DNA from: Parelaphostrongylus tenuis
Lineage: Eukaryota; Nematoda; Chromadorea; Rhabditida; Metastrongylidae
NCBI GenBank assembly: GCA_019055375.1
Contig: JAHQIW010001897.1
Span: 186,001 to 250,000 of the forward strand
DNA: 64,000 bases
Direction of reading: 5' to 3'
Below are positions 35,461-46,597 of this stretch, one piece after another. The position numbers and the translations under genes are program-made. The notes beneath the pieces are model-generated. The model was given only the letters and a program-made list of their open reading frames with translations, was not told where the DNA came from and ran no database searches. The number at the start of each line of letters is the position of its first letter. The first letter of the stretch is position 1.

Positions 35461-36745
35461 TATAGTAGTAAACTATATTCAGTGAAGGCATGGTAAACTG
35501 GTTTTTGGAATCATCGGTCTATTGTTCGGTTTGATTTCTTTTTGCTTTTCTTGAAAAAATGAAGCTTTGAACAGAGAAAACAACTTTAAACAACGAAATC
35601 TTGGGCAGGTAAATCGCTCATGGATCGTAAGCTGAACATAACCTGTTCCTTCGCTTTCAAACCTCGGTGCTAATGTCATGTGCTATTTCAACCATATATT
35701 TCACAAGACCTTTATTTTGAGATCGACCTTTCTAACTCAGCTTACAGCAAGCTCAAAGTAGTGAAATGCAAATGAACCGGAACGAATTTGAGAAGCAACT
35801 TTCTGTGCGAATTCATGCATAAACACTGGGCAACGAAAAAATTTTTTAGTACAGCAGTGTATTTCGCCAATGAAACCGCAGACAACTTGAAGATGCAGCA
35901 GCGGTTTCAATTTTCAAAATTCTCTACGGTATTTGATCTCCTGATGGAAACGAATTTTAGATGAAATGATTGGAGACGACTAATGATTGCCAAACTAAAC
36001 TACTGTGAGGAAAGGAAACTCAATTAAAGCTCTGAGACTTCATAAGTGAACTGTGGACAGAAAAAAAAAAACTGCTACAGAGGATGTCGAATGTCTGATC
36101 ACACGACAGAGAAGTCACCAACTTCGCATCTGCGATAAGCTTCTGGCGCCGTAGAAAGAAGATTTGGTCGGTCTCCTTTCTTTGTTCTTGGCCAAATCAT
36201 AAGATAAGATTAAAATAATTTTTCGCGACAGATATCTTCATGTAGGCTTGGACAAAAGCTAAATAATATAACGCTTTTCACAGGATAGCTAATATAGAAA
36301 TGAGATGACCAATTCATTTTTTTCGGGGAGGCTTTGATCATGCTTTACAAGTTATGTAGCAGCAGGCCACACTGCACGGCCAACATTTCTTTTATATGGA
36401 AGAACCTGAAACACACGACTTTATTCGACAATCTCATCGATATCTCGCTAATCGTGGCTAGTTTCTTGCGCAATCTGATAAGCAATTACTGGAAAATCTG
36501 TTCTAGAATACGCTGTCGTGATATATGAATTATTATGCATCTCTTTAGTGAGATCTTTTGGATTTTAATGTGCCTTTTTCTATATAGTCAACGTCTCTTC
36601 GAGATAGAATATGTGTATCCTATAACTTCAGGGCAGGTAGTGAAATGGCGTACATAAAGCTTTCAGAGGTGATCAATTCCTGTGGGATCGTTTGCAATTT
36701 TTGCCATCTTTTGATTGGATTGATTACATATCTTACCTTTATAAC
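35461..36745. other. Nothing recognised
   Basis: No exon, RNA or repeat with a partner in the window. Confidence 0.4.
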
Positions 36746-36751
36746 GACTTC

Positions 36752-36940
36752 CCGGTGGCCTACAGATGCATCAAGTCAATGCTGCTACATTCCCAGCCTA
36801 GTCTGATACCAATTCACCGACTTCTCAGGAATGGAGGGTTTGATGACCCTGAAACACGGGATCAAACCATCGACCATCGAATGGTCGACCATGTGCGTCA
36901 CAGAGCACCTCTAATCACTGCGCTACACGCGCTCACGGTG
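36752..36940 (-). mobile_element. tRNA-derived SINE, 5' part
   Basis: Read on the minus strand, the head (gcgtgtagcgcagtgattag) and B box (ggtttgatccc) precede the body down to the ggccacc box. The 3' part is missing. Confidence 0.7.
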
Positions 36941-36944
36941 TAGA

Positions 36945-38600
36945 TGTCACTCAGTAATACATTCATTACCGCCATGCTACGGACCAGCAAGGTCTTCCAC
37001 TTTTCTGGGCGTAGAAAACTATAACCTAAATCTTCTGTGAAGTTCCTTATAGCCCAAAAAACCTAAGCCTGTTTGTAGTGGAGGTCTGAGAGCACTCTAA
37101 CACTGCTCATGTATAGTTTGAGGAGTCGACTCGATTTGTATTCAACAACATACACAACGACGATCTAGATCCTCAAGCAGAAGCTGAGGTATGCCGGAGA
37201 CTTTTGTGATTTATGAGCATGAGGAAATAAATGATATAAAATGAGTGCTTTTCGTACAATATATGCTGCCAAATCATATGAAATTTTCGAGAACCGAGTA
37301 AAATCTATTATTATGAAGGTCAGAAATCGTGATTAATGTTCCCGAGAAGCCTAGAAAAAATACTCCGCTCCGTCGTGTGGAAGAAAATGGAAACATTCTG
37401 GTTTCTAGAAGCACATTTTTGGGCGATCTTCTACTTCTGTTTCATCATCCTACTTCTATGCGTGGCTTTGTAATTTTATAGTAACTATAGAAGAATATTT
37501 TATTGAAAAATCTGAAAGTGTACAAGGTTCTCATACTCTGAAGGGACGGATTTGCTAACACATCAGCCAAAGTCACATGACAGCTTCGTTGGTGGTATAT
37601 CAAGAATGAAAGCAACCGTTTGATGGCTTCTAAAGGTACAAGTGAATAGCACCAGTGTGGGTGAGCGGAAGTGACTATGTACTGCTAGTCATTTTTTTCT
37701 CGATTGCATCACCTCGAATGAAGTTATTTGTTACTTTGCGAACATTTCCTTTTACACTTCCTGTACTTCGAGAATAATTAATCTCGTCATTCTCTATATT
37801 CATTTGGTGGGATTTTGATCGCTGAATAGTACCGAATAAAAATGGTCTGAATTCTCTTTTCGAAATTACCATATCCAAGACCTAACTGAATACTGCATGC
37901 ATGAAGCTTTGACTTCCCCTTACAGACTTTAATTTTTTTCCATATTGAGCTGATATCAAATTAATGTTACAAACATTACTTTGATTTGAACTACTCATTA
38001 GAAATAACTGAGATAGAATAAATGTGAATTCACTGATTCTTTGCAGACGGTGAGAGTCATTTTCGATGCACGACTTTTTAGCACTTTTCACCAAACAAGA
38101 CTTTCTTGCCAAAATTTCAACAGTCGTTAAAAAAATTCAATCTTGGTGATTTTAACGTGCATCTTATTTTTGGAAAAGCTTTCTGCTGTGATGTAGCAGC
38201 AAAAATAAAATCAAGCTCTGAATTCGGAATACCTTATTTACACGGTTGGCCGTGTGCACGATTTTTTCATTGGACTGTGTTAGCACTTTAGCACAAATTT
38301 CGACAATTCCGGAGCTAGATTTGATTTTTATAAAGTCGTCATAACACGCTGTAGGAGCGAAAAGAAAATTGGGTCGTGTACTTGAAGGTTTCCCAGCACA
38401 TAAGAGTTTTGTGTGCACAAAGTACATGAACGAGTAGAGAAAATTATAGAGTCCAGAGTGGTATATAAACCTAGAGGAAATACTGGATAACGGAAATTGC
38501 GAGCCGCTTAAGAATATCGATCAACAGCTGTCCGTAAGGAATTTAATTATTCTTCAAAAAATGAATCCCAAGACCGACTGTCTATTAAACTAGGCATGCT
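36945..38600. other. Nothing recognised
   Basis: Short frames only, without motifs or splice context. Confidence 0.4.
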
Positions 38601-38609
38601 TCTATAAAT

Positions 38610-39665
38610 CTCAGTTTTCTTCTCTAAGCCAAACACGAAATGTCACATTGATCTCTATCCAACACCTGACGTTTCGGCGTTAGTCTTCTTCAGAGTCTGC
38701 AAAGGTCATATTTTCTGCAATTCAATCAGTCAAACACTTCCATTACTCCTTTAAAAAAATCAGCAGACCTAGATTTCAATCGCATCAAGCACAAAATCAA
38801 CTCTCAACATGCTCACCGCTTTTAATATGCGTTCCACTGAATGATCCAAAGGAGGTCACCGGAAGGAGATCGCATAGGCTCGTAATGCACCTTACACATC
38901 AAAACAACAGTCCTATATACTGACTTGTTACGGATCATCACGAGGCATTCCGCCCTGCAGTTTATAGCGAATAGATGTATTCACCTAAAACGCTTCCAAA
39001 ATCTTTCGCGCTGATGTTTTTTGCTCCTGCCCAAGGATCGTGACCTCTATATCAAATCCTCCGGCATGCTTTTGGGCTCTATGTATACCTAGCGGGGTGT
39101 TCCGTCTATTAAGACGCTTGTCAGCTAGGCGTTTTTCTATGCGGGCGTAGAGTGGCGTAGCCGTTTCGCCAATATATTTATCGCTACACGCTTTGCAAGA
39201 GATGATGTAGACTGCACCTACATTCATGCAATCACCCATCGTCTCTGCCGTTGGGACATATTTTACAATCTTTCATTATACAGAGACGGTCATATAAGCG
39301 GTTTCAAACTAATTGACGTCTTACAGTATTCGGTGGTACCAGGATAGCTACTGATTGCTTTAAACCTGCTCTCTTCAAACAGCGTTTTAGAGCTGTACTA
39401 ATCTCAATTAAAAAGAACGGGATTTTTCCTTTCGCCTGAGTTTTTGTTCGGAGGCGTACTGTTTCCTCTAAACCTAGGCCGAGGGGTTACAAATTCGTAT
39501 ACATTAGAAGTGGCTATTTCCCGAGCCAGTTTCACGGATTCTAATCTCTTCTCCTCGCCGGTACACACATTGGTGGCTGTTCCAAACATATTTTTTATCA
39601 ACGCCCTTTCGTGTGTGAGGAATGTGAGGAAAGTGATTCGAAAAAATGATTTCACCTGAATTATC
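38610..39665 (-). mobile_element. Penelope-like element 5, endonuclease portion, frameshifted
   Basis: Minus-strand frames 39667-39404 and 39239-38985. The second reads VYIISCKACSDKYIGETATP and RIEKRLADKR, the GIY-YIG core, with H changed to R in the REHL motif. It is closest to the 26-kb copy. The downstream flank includes the ribozyme motif at about 38665-38699. Confidence 0.8.
38665..38699 (-). ncRNA. Hammerhead motif of Penelope-like element 5
   Basis: Cores CUGAAGA and GAAAC plus GUC are intact, but stem II has lost its 5' arm pairing (GACUAACGCC) and stem I is short. Probably inactive. Confidence 0.5.
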
Positions 39666-39669
39666 AAGG

Positions 39670-40837
39670 CATATGTGCCTATTCCGATTAGCCGTCAGCC
39701 TCACAATCTCATCATTGATATTTAAGAGGCTCAATGAGTCTCTGATTTTTTAACACATGAATGGAAATACTTGGTACGTATAAGGTGGCGTCTAATAAAG
39801 AAGCCGACCTAATGAGCCAGTGAAAGCAAGCGTTTGATCATGCAGCAGAAGCTTACTAAGAGGTCCAATAATGATGATCTAAGTAGGGCAAGTTGAAGTG
39901 TAAGGGAAGAATGAAATGGTTTCTTTTAATTAGTGATCTTTTATATTGTAGCACAATTTGAGTGATATTGCTCAAAAACGGTTTAAGTGGCCGTTACTGA
40001 ATATTAAATAAACATGAGTAAATAATAGTCATGCGACTAATATCCGTTCTGATATAACGTGTAGATGTATTTGACCATTACTTTTTATTACCAACTTTTT
40101 CATTCCTTCCATATAATGGAGGAATCACCGATTAATCTGGAATACAAACCTCAAAATTGCAATTTATCAAAGTCAAAAAGTAGCGGGACTGGTTACTGAT
40201 GCACTCCATCAGGAAGCTAAGCGCTTCTTTGAATTCATCCCCTCTCCTGCAATCACATGGGGAACGCCTTAGCTCTGTTATTCCCAAGTACTATGAGAAT
40301 CTCCTCAGGCAGCATCATTTGACGTTTATAAGAAACATAAATTCCTCAAGCAAAACGAAACAACAAATGATATGTTCGAAGAACTCTGTGGACCAGGATT
40401 GCAAGGAAATGAGCCTAGCACAAGAAGTGTTGGGTTCCGCGGATTCTGTAAACAATTGTAATGACGGAACATGTGAAAAGCGACATTTAAGAATGTAAAC
40501 CTTGTCAAGGAATTTATTAAAATATATAAATTCACCAAGTCAATTAATCGTTACTTAATATGTACTGTCCCCTAAACAATTAAGACTCAGAAGATATCCA
40601 GTGGTTAAACAACTAGAACATAATAGCGTTGGCCGAGCTATTGTACAATGGATAAGGTTGGGAATGTGATTCTGCCACAAGCCACAAGATAAAACGGCAT
40701 GTTACAAAAACGTCCATTTGAAAAAGACTCTACAAAAGAAGTTTTTAATGCAAGTAACACCAACTATTGCAGTGGGAAACATGTTGAGTGACTACCAGTG
40801 ACGATCGTGTGTAATCGTTGTCAAGCGAATTGAATAG
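39670..40837. other. No supported gene
   Basis: 40240-40380 carries a copy of the dispersed repeat with a protein-like string (also at 16.0 and 27.5 kb). Otherwise I see nothing. Confidence 0.4.
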
Positions 40838-41011
40838 GTTAGCTCTGTCGAATCGTCAACAACATCGGCAAGAGAAGACGCGACTGATGGGTATTACGCT
40901 GAGTATCACATTTTCGGGCATAATTCAAAATGTCTATTTATGTCGATTGAAGGAAAGCTGACTATGCCACGCCCACAACATCCAACAAGAAGAAAAAGAG
41001 GGATTCTTTAG
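40838..41011 (+). CDS. Possible exon with RRKR furin-like site
   Basis: After an acceptor (gcgaattgaatag) the phase-0 frame reads 57 codons to TAG: SSVESSTTSAREDATDGYYA, then EYHIFGHNSKCLFMSIEGKL and PTRRKRG. The composition looks coding, and RRKR fits a furin cleavage site, as ZP-type cuticle proteins carry. The phase would join exon 18939-19018 of the NOAH-type gene. No good donor is visible and the intron would be 22 kb, so this is speculative. A frame change in the AAAAA run near 40993 would extend it to FFSGLFHAPHF. Confidence 0.3.
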   Translation, partial: VSSVESSTTSAREDATDGYYAEYHIFGHNSKCLFMSIEGKLTMPRPQHPTRRKRGIL

Positions 41012-41092
41012 CGGTTTATTTCACGCTCCTCACTTTCCGTCAACAGCGATCTTTCTTAGTTTTTGTGCTGTTCCATTGCTTCCTAGAAAACG

Positions 41093-41313
41093 AACAGAGC
41101 TGAGCACAATCTGCTGTTGTTAATAATGTGCAGCCTGAGATTCTACTCTATCCGATCGTCACACTTTCCAAGACATGGAAGCGACTATATCGGTGATAAA
41201 GGTATGTGGTTCAAACAAAACACTTAGATACTCAATCACAGTGTTAGATGTTTTGCAGTGAACAAAGTTTTTACGGCAATGAAAAACCATTTGGTTATAG
41301 ATTGAAGGTATTG
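41093..41313 (+). CDS. Two exon-like segments, unassigned
   Basis: 41093-41211 (ends RHGSDYIGDK at a gtatgtgg donor) and about 41266-41313 (EQSFYGNEKPFGYRLK, between ttttgcag and gtattgg). Both have good splice context and non-random composition, but their phases do not join. Possibly exons of the same gene as 40838-41011. Low confidence. Confidence 0.25.
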
Positions 41314-41319
41314 GCTAAC

Positions 41320-42515
41320 GGCTCTATTTCCTTCTTGTTATCATAAGAGACTTATTAAGTCATCCTATATATTTTTCTAATAGAGAAGGAGGGAATATAC
41401 ATGGAATACAGATTGAAAATTCTATTCGTACAGACGCGCGAAAAAACTAAGGCTCGTTTCTGTGTAGTTTCTATGAAAGTCTGCATTCAGTGTAATCTTA
41501 GTTAAGTGAAGTCTACAAATTTGAAATCAGCTGTACGCATTACTGATAAATGAACCTTAGCGCATTCTTTCCTGGAAGTATTTCGCTTTCACCCTCATTA
41601 TTCTCGTTATTCATTTGCTTTCACCGATGTTAAATTTCCACTCTTGGATAAACTTGAAAAGATGTTGTCATTACTCCATTAACAACTTCTTCACTCTCTT
41701 CTAGTTGTGCTGCTTTTCTTTTGTTTACCACTTACTTTTTTGAAGCATTTAAGCTACTGCCTAATTTTACATGCGTCAATCACGTATTGAGGAATTACTC
41801 CATTAACCGTATTCGCATAATATACAGCCACTTTACGTCACCTCCTTTCAAGGTTCTCGCCATCAAAAGGCGAAAAAAAGCGCCCTCGAATTAGCGGTGT
41901 TATTTTCACATCACAACACATGCTCCGTCCAGCATCTTTGTCCACTGAAAGTATATATAAGATGTTACATAGAATTCCTCAACAATTCCTACGAAAACAA
42001 ACACAAAAATTCAGAGATATGAGTAAATTGGTTGATCATTTAGCCATTGAATTCTCGACTACTCTCAGTGTGGGTATACGTGATAGCCACCAGACGAGAC
42101 AAGACTCTTGTCTATTCTTTCCACCAGCCATATTTCGAAGTTATAAGTGCTAACTACATCCATCTGTCAATGGTAGCTGGAGAGTTCAAAACGTCATTGA
42201 AGTAAATTAAGTTGAAGCTGCAATCAAATCACATTGTCTCAACTTTCATTTCCTGTCTGTTCAATTTTTACTACAAGATGCAATGTGAAATATAACTAAG
42301 AGTACATTGAGGTATGAGCAAAACTCGGAGCCTCAAGTAATGGTAGCCCATGAGCTTTCTAAGAGGCTAATCGCACATTGAAAGCTTTGAAGAACAGGCA
42401 GTAAGCAGCACTAAAATCGATATCAGTGCTATCTGGACCCGACTGTTCTGCGGTGATTCACTTCCTTTTAGTTTCCATTTAAATTCTCTTTTTTTGGTCT
42501 CTTACATATACTTTA
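41320..42515. other. Nothing recognised
   Basis: The 77-codon frame at 41920-42153 lacks motifs. Confidence 0.4.
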
Positions 42516-42519
42516 ACTA

Positions 42520-42670
42520 AATAATCTGATAAGGATATAACATGTTTCGAGCCTTTATGGCTGAATGCTATCCAGACGCCTGTTTCATTCTACCGAGACT
42601 CATCAGTAGCACTGTCCTCGGTTCAGCCAATCCCTTGAAACTATACTTTTCTATGAAGAAATCGAAGCTG
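42520..42670 (-). repeat. Hammerhead-bearing repeat, diverged unit
   Basis: Shares aatctgataaggata and the flank down to ggttcagc with the palindromic unit at 49.35-49.58 kb. The motif at 42565-42612 (minus) keeps stem I GUGCUA/UAGCAU, CUGAUGA and GAAA in the same 48-nt spacing, but stem II and the base before the site have mutated. Confidence 0.55.
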
Positions 42671-45600
42671 AGCAATAAATCACCGCAAGGCAGATGATGG
42701 AATTACCTGAAATTGTAGCGACCAGCAGTCGAGCTTAACCAAGTAAATTTCTATACAGTTTCGTTCACTGGAACTACGTGATTTGGATGCCATATTACTG
42801 AGATCATATACTTCTTACATCACATTCATAATGCATATTGCATTTTGAACCGGTATATTCTTGCCCGTTTTTTTCCACTTTTCGCGACTAAAGTGACATG
42901 ACTCGGTATTCAAGTGCTATTCGTCGTCTATTTGACAATCAGCACAACATGATGCTGCTTTTCTAGAAAGTAGCAGATAATAAAAATTTATTCTTCTGCC
43001 GCCTGTGTCATATGTAATGCCATTGAGGGCGGTCCCCAACATCTACTAGCAAAACTTTCATTAGCTTCTCCCTCACCTCAAAACTGTTCACTAAGACTCA
43101 AAGACTTAGCAAAAATAGAGAATTTTAAATTTTTGTTCGTAAGATTTTTGATTTTCCAGTTTAGCCACGAATAGCTAGTATTGAGTTCTGACGTGGCTGA
43201 GGCTTCACTCTTAGCTGCGTCTCAGATAGTATATGTTGAACTGGTTCTCATCTGAATGGCTGTGCGATGACTTCCAAAAGATTATCTCAGTTCCAAGGCT
43301 GTAAACATCACAAACCATATTAAACCGTTAGCCTTCGTGGAGAAAGCCAATGACATCTATGTTTGTGTATGAGTTTTCGAAGGCAAGTCGGTTTCAAAAT
43401 TCTTGTGCTTTGTGCTAGCTGGTAATGATTGCGCCTACTGCAGGAGGAATGCTTGGAAAAAAAAACACTATCAAGAGGTAATTAGCATAACAACCGACCC
43501 TGTGTATAAGGGTATAGTTAAATGAAATTCTTCAATCGAGTAGTGCTCCACCGAAGAATATTGGACTCGAGCGATATTGAAGAAGTCGAATCGTAAGCAG
43601 AGTAAAGTTTTCATACGATGCTCGAAGTTTTTGCTCAGTCGTAAAAAAAGTATTACTGGCTGTGTTAGCTTCATCTCACCTTTTTTAGAACACTTTTCAC
43701 CACTGCTAATGAACGTGATCTGTGCTAAGCATGGTGCTATATTCGTAGTCGGTTTTGTATTCCAGGAATTGTTGGTGAGCAAAGCTCGTTAAAGTAAGCG
43801 GCAAACCCCCCGCCCATCAAGTAGGTGTTCTTCCTTGAGTGCGTCTACATTTTATACGCTTTCCAAGCTACTTCACCGTTCTTATAGTTCATCTTTTGCT
43901 GCTTTTCCTCATCTTTGCTTTGAAAGCAAATACATCAAAGTGAATAGACTAAGGTAAAGACTCAATCTGATTTCCTCTCACACTTTTTTTTTTCAAAAAT
44001 CGAGATGAATTGTAAGTGTAGCGGAAGATTACTGATCAGTTGTAGTTATACATTCATCCGAAAAAAATTTTTTATCGTCTTCAGACTGATAAAACTCCTG
44101 TAAAAACATCAAAATACTGATAGCTGATAGCCCTTTTATTCCGTTGTTCTTGAGTTTTTGGAAAGAAAAAAGGAAGAGAGTTTATCCGAATGCACCTATG
44201 ACTGATCGGTGATTGTAAGACGAAATGCTCAAAGTATCGGAGTAGTTATAACATGGGACAATGAATAAGGCAGTTATATAGAAATGAACCACTTTCGTAT
44301 TCTTCATCCAAAACAACAGCTTTCTATCTCAACGTGTTGCGATCTGTATATTCTACGTAATATTCTCTTTTTTCAAGCAACTTAAATCATTTTCGCTCCG
44401 CTGCTTCGACGATTTCCCAAGAAGCATGACATGCGCCACTTGTATGCAATATAACACAAGAAATCATTAGAAATGAAAATACTGGTGTCATACTACATAA
44501 GAGTGTACTTGCCACTGAAAAGCATGACCAATAAATATGCGCTTCAGATTCTAAAAATCTCACCAACGTGCGTCAACAGGTGTATGCGATGATTCTAAAG
44601 TGTATGACAATTGTTTAATCTCAAAAGTAAAAAAGCAAGCCTTTAATGATCGTCGAAGTGAATATTTAGGTGCACTCGATTCTGCAATTCTATGTGAATT
44701 TTGACAAGTATAGGAACAGTGATAGTTCTAATTAAGAACTTCAGTGAACTGAAAAATTCGACGAAATGCTGTTGATTGTTAGCCGTTCCATCTCATCGAA
44801 ATCGTCGACGGAGTGAATGTTTTGAACGACGGCCAGAATTTCTTTGATGATGAAAAGAGTACAACGATAGCAGTCGATTTGCTACCGTTGCACTTCACCG
44901 AGAACGAAGCACTTCTACAACCAAATATATATTAGTGGCTAAATGACATTCCTCAGGATTCTAGCCCTAAACGTAAACAGTTACATACTTGTTACCATTT
45001 CACTCCTTTCACATGGGCAGTATCGTTATAATGTGTTTTGGAAGGTTTATACTAAAACTGGTCAACAAATGAAGGCTCACAATTGATAAGAATATCTCTT
45101 AAACTTGCGGATGTAGTTATCTTTTCCGTATTATTCTAAGGCTGCGCAATATCTGTGAAACATTTTTTCAATTAACAGCTCTCGAAAATTCATATGTCAT
45201 CCATAAAACACTGTCTTCAGTTTTCTCGGAAAAAAATAAGCACGAAAGAGCATCTTTCGCCTGGGAAATTTTTTTTTTAAGTTTTGCAGTTCTCAAAGAT
45301 AACAATGCCGAACTCATTTTTATTTCTTCGTAGATACGAACGACAGCAATGTAACTGTCAAGTAAGCAACTGTCAGTTTGCCAGCATCCAAAACAATTAA
45401 TTTGAACAAACGTATATATATGTATATATATATATATATATATTTATCGTAAGATGTACTTGCATATATAATTTTGCTTCTGAAAGAACACAACTCACAC
45501 GTCCTGTCATTGCTCAAGATGAGAATATTCCCATGGTTTATCTACAACTCTGCAATTCTCTTCTTCTCCTTTAAACCTTAATGGTAATCATTCATTCCAC

Positions 45601-46430
45601 ATGAATGTTCACTTTTGTTCAGATGAGAATGAGATGAAATTCGAATTTTTCCGATATCTTAAACGAAGCAGAAGACAACCATACTTCATTGAGTAATCGA
45701 ACCATCAACAAAGAAAATGGTTCAGAAACAACTTTGATTCATAAATATGCACAGCAATCAATCACTGGAAAAATTCTATAGCGAACAGTGTTTTCAGCGC
45801 GGGTCCCAGATTTCTTTCTAATGAATTTTGTTATTAGTTCATTTTGTTATACGAGCAGTATTTTTGCATTTGATTTTAGTGTGACATAAGATGAAGGCTG
45901 TAGTTGTGAACCAGTAAGTAATTATACAGCAGACTAATACGTCGTCTCTAGATACGATGCTGTTGGTAAGCTGAGCATCGAATATCAGAACCAGTGCGAT
46001 CTAATGAGACGATTCGAACACGTCTGCTTCATCTTAATGCACATCAGTGAGTTCGATGCTCAGCTCAAATAGATTGAAACGAACCGTGACATGAATCGCC
46101 TCTTAGTCTAATTAATTCTCTGTTGATAGTTTCACCAATCATTTTCGTATAGACGTGAACTACATTGATGAAACTTGTTTCGCCTTTTTCTCTCTTACTT
46201 CAAATACTCCAGCATTCAGTGTGTCTATTTCCTTTCACTAGAAAGCTGCTCACTAGTCATGATTGAATGATATCTTTGATGAAATATCCTTCGAAGTCGC
46301 TTATATTTTCAGAAAAAAAAATCAATTCTGATAAAATTCTGTGGAAAGGGCAATAAAAAAAGTTCAATTAGTGTCACTTGTTTTTTTTTGTTGTTTGTCA
46401 CAATACCTAAACAGTGGAGTTCAGAGCAGT
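42671..46430. other. Intergenic; no supported gene
   Basis: An AT microsatellite at 45414-45443 is the only clear feature. The promoter of the potassium-channel gene should lie toward the right end; I cannot place a start site. Confidence 0.4.
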
Positions 46431-46431
46431 C

Positions 46432-46514
46432 AATGGCAAGCTCAAAGGTGTTTTAATTATCCACTTCTGATTAATGGGCAAGCTTGAAGGTGTTTTAACT
46501 ATCCACCTCTGATT
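46432..46514 (+). promoter_or_regulatory. Tandem 41-42-bp direct repeat upstream of the Kv start codon
   Basis: Unit 1 (46432-46472) and unit 2 (46473-46514) share aggtgttttaa(t/c)tatccac(t/c)tctgattaatgg with few differences. They lie about 85 bp before the ATG, so in the 5' UTR or proximal promoter. A regulatory role is inferred from position only. Confidence 0.5.
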
Positions 46515-46597
46515 AATGGATTCATTTTCCATAGTTCACACATTTGAAAAAAAATCGTTCCATTGTTTTGGAATCACACGACAATTCAGGTCTCTCG

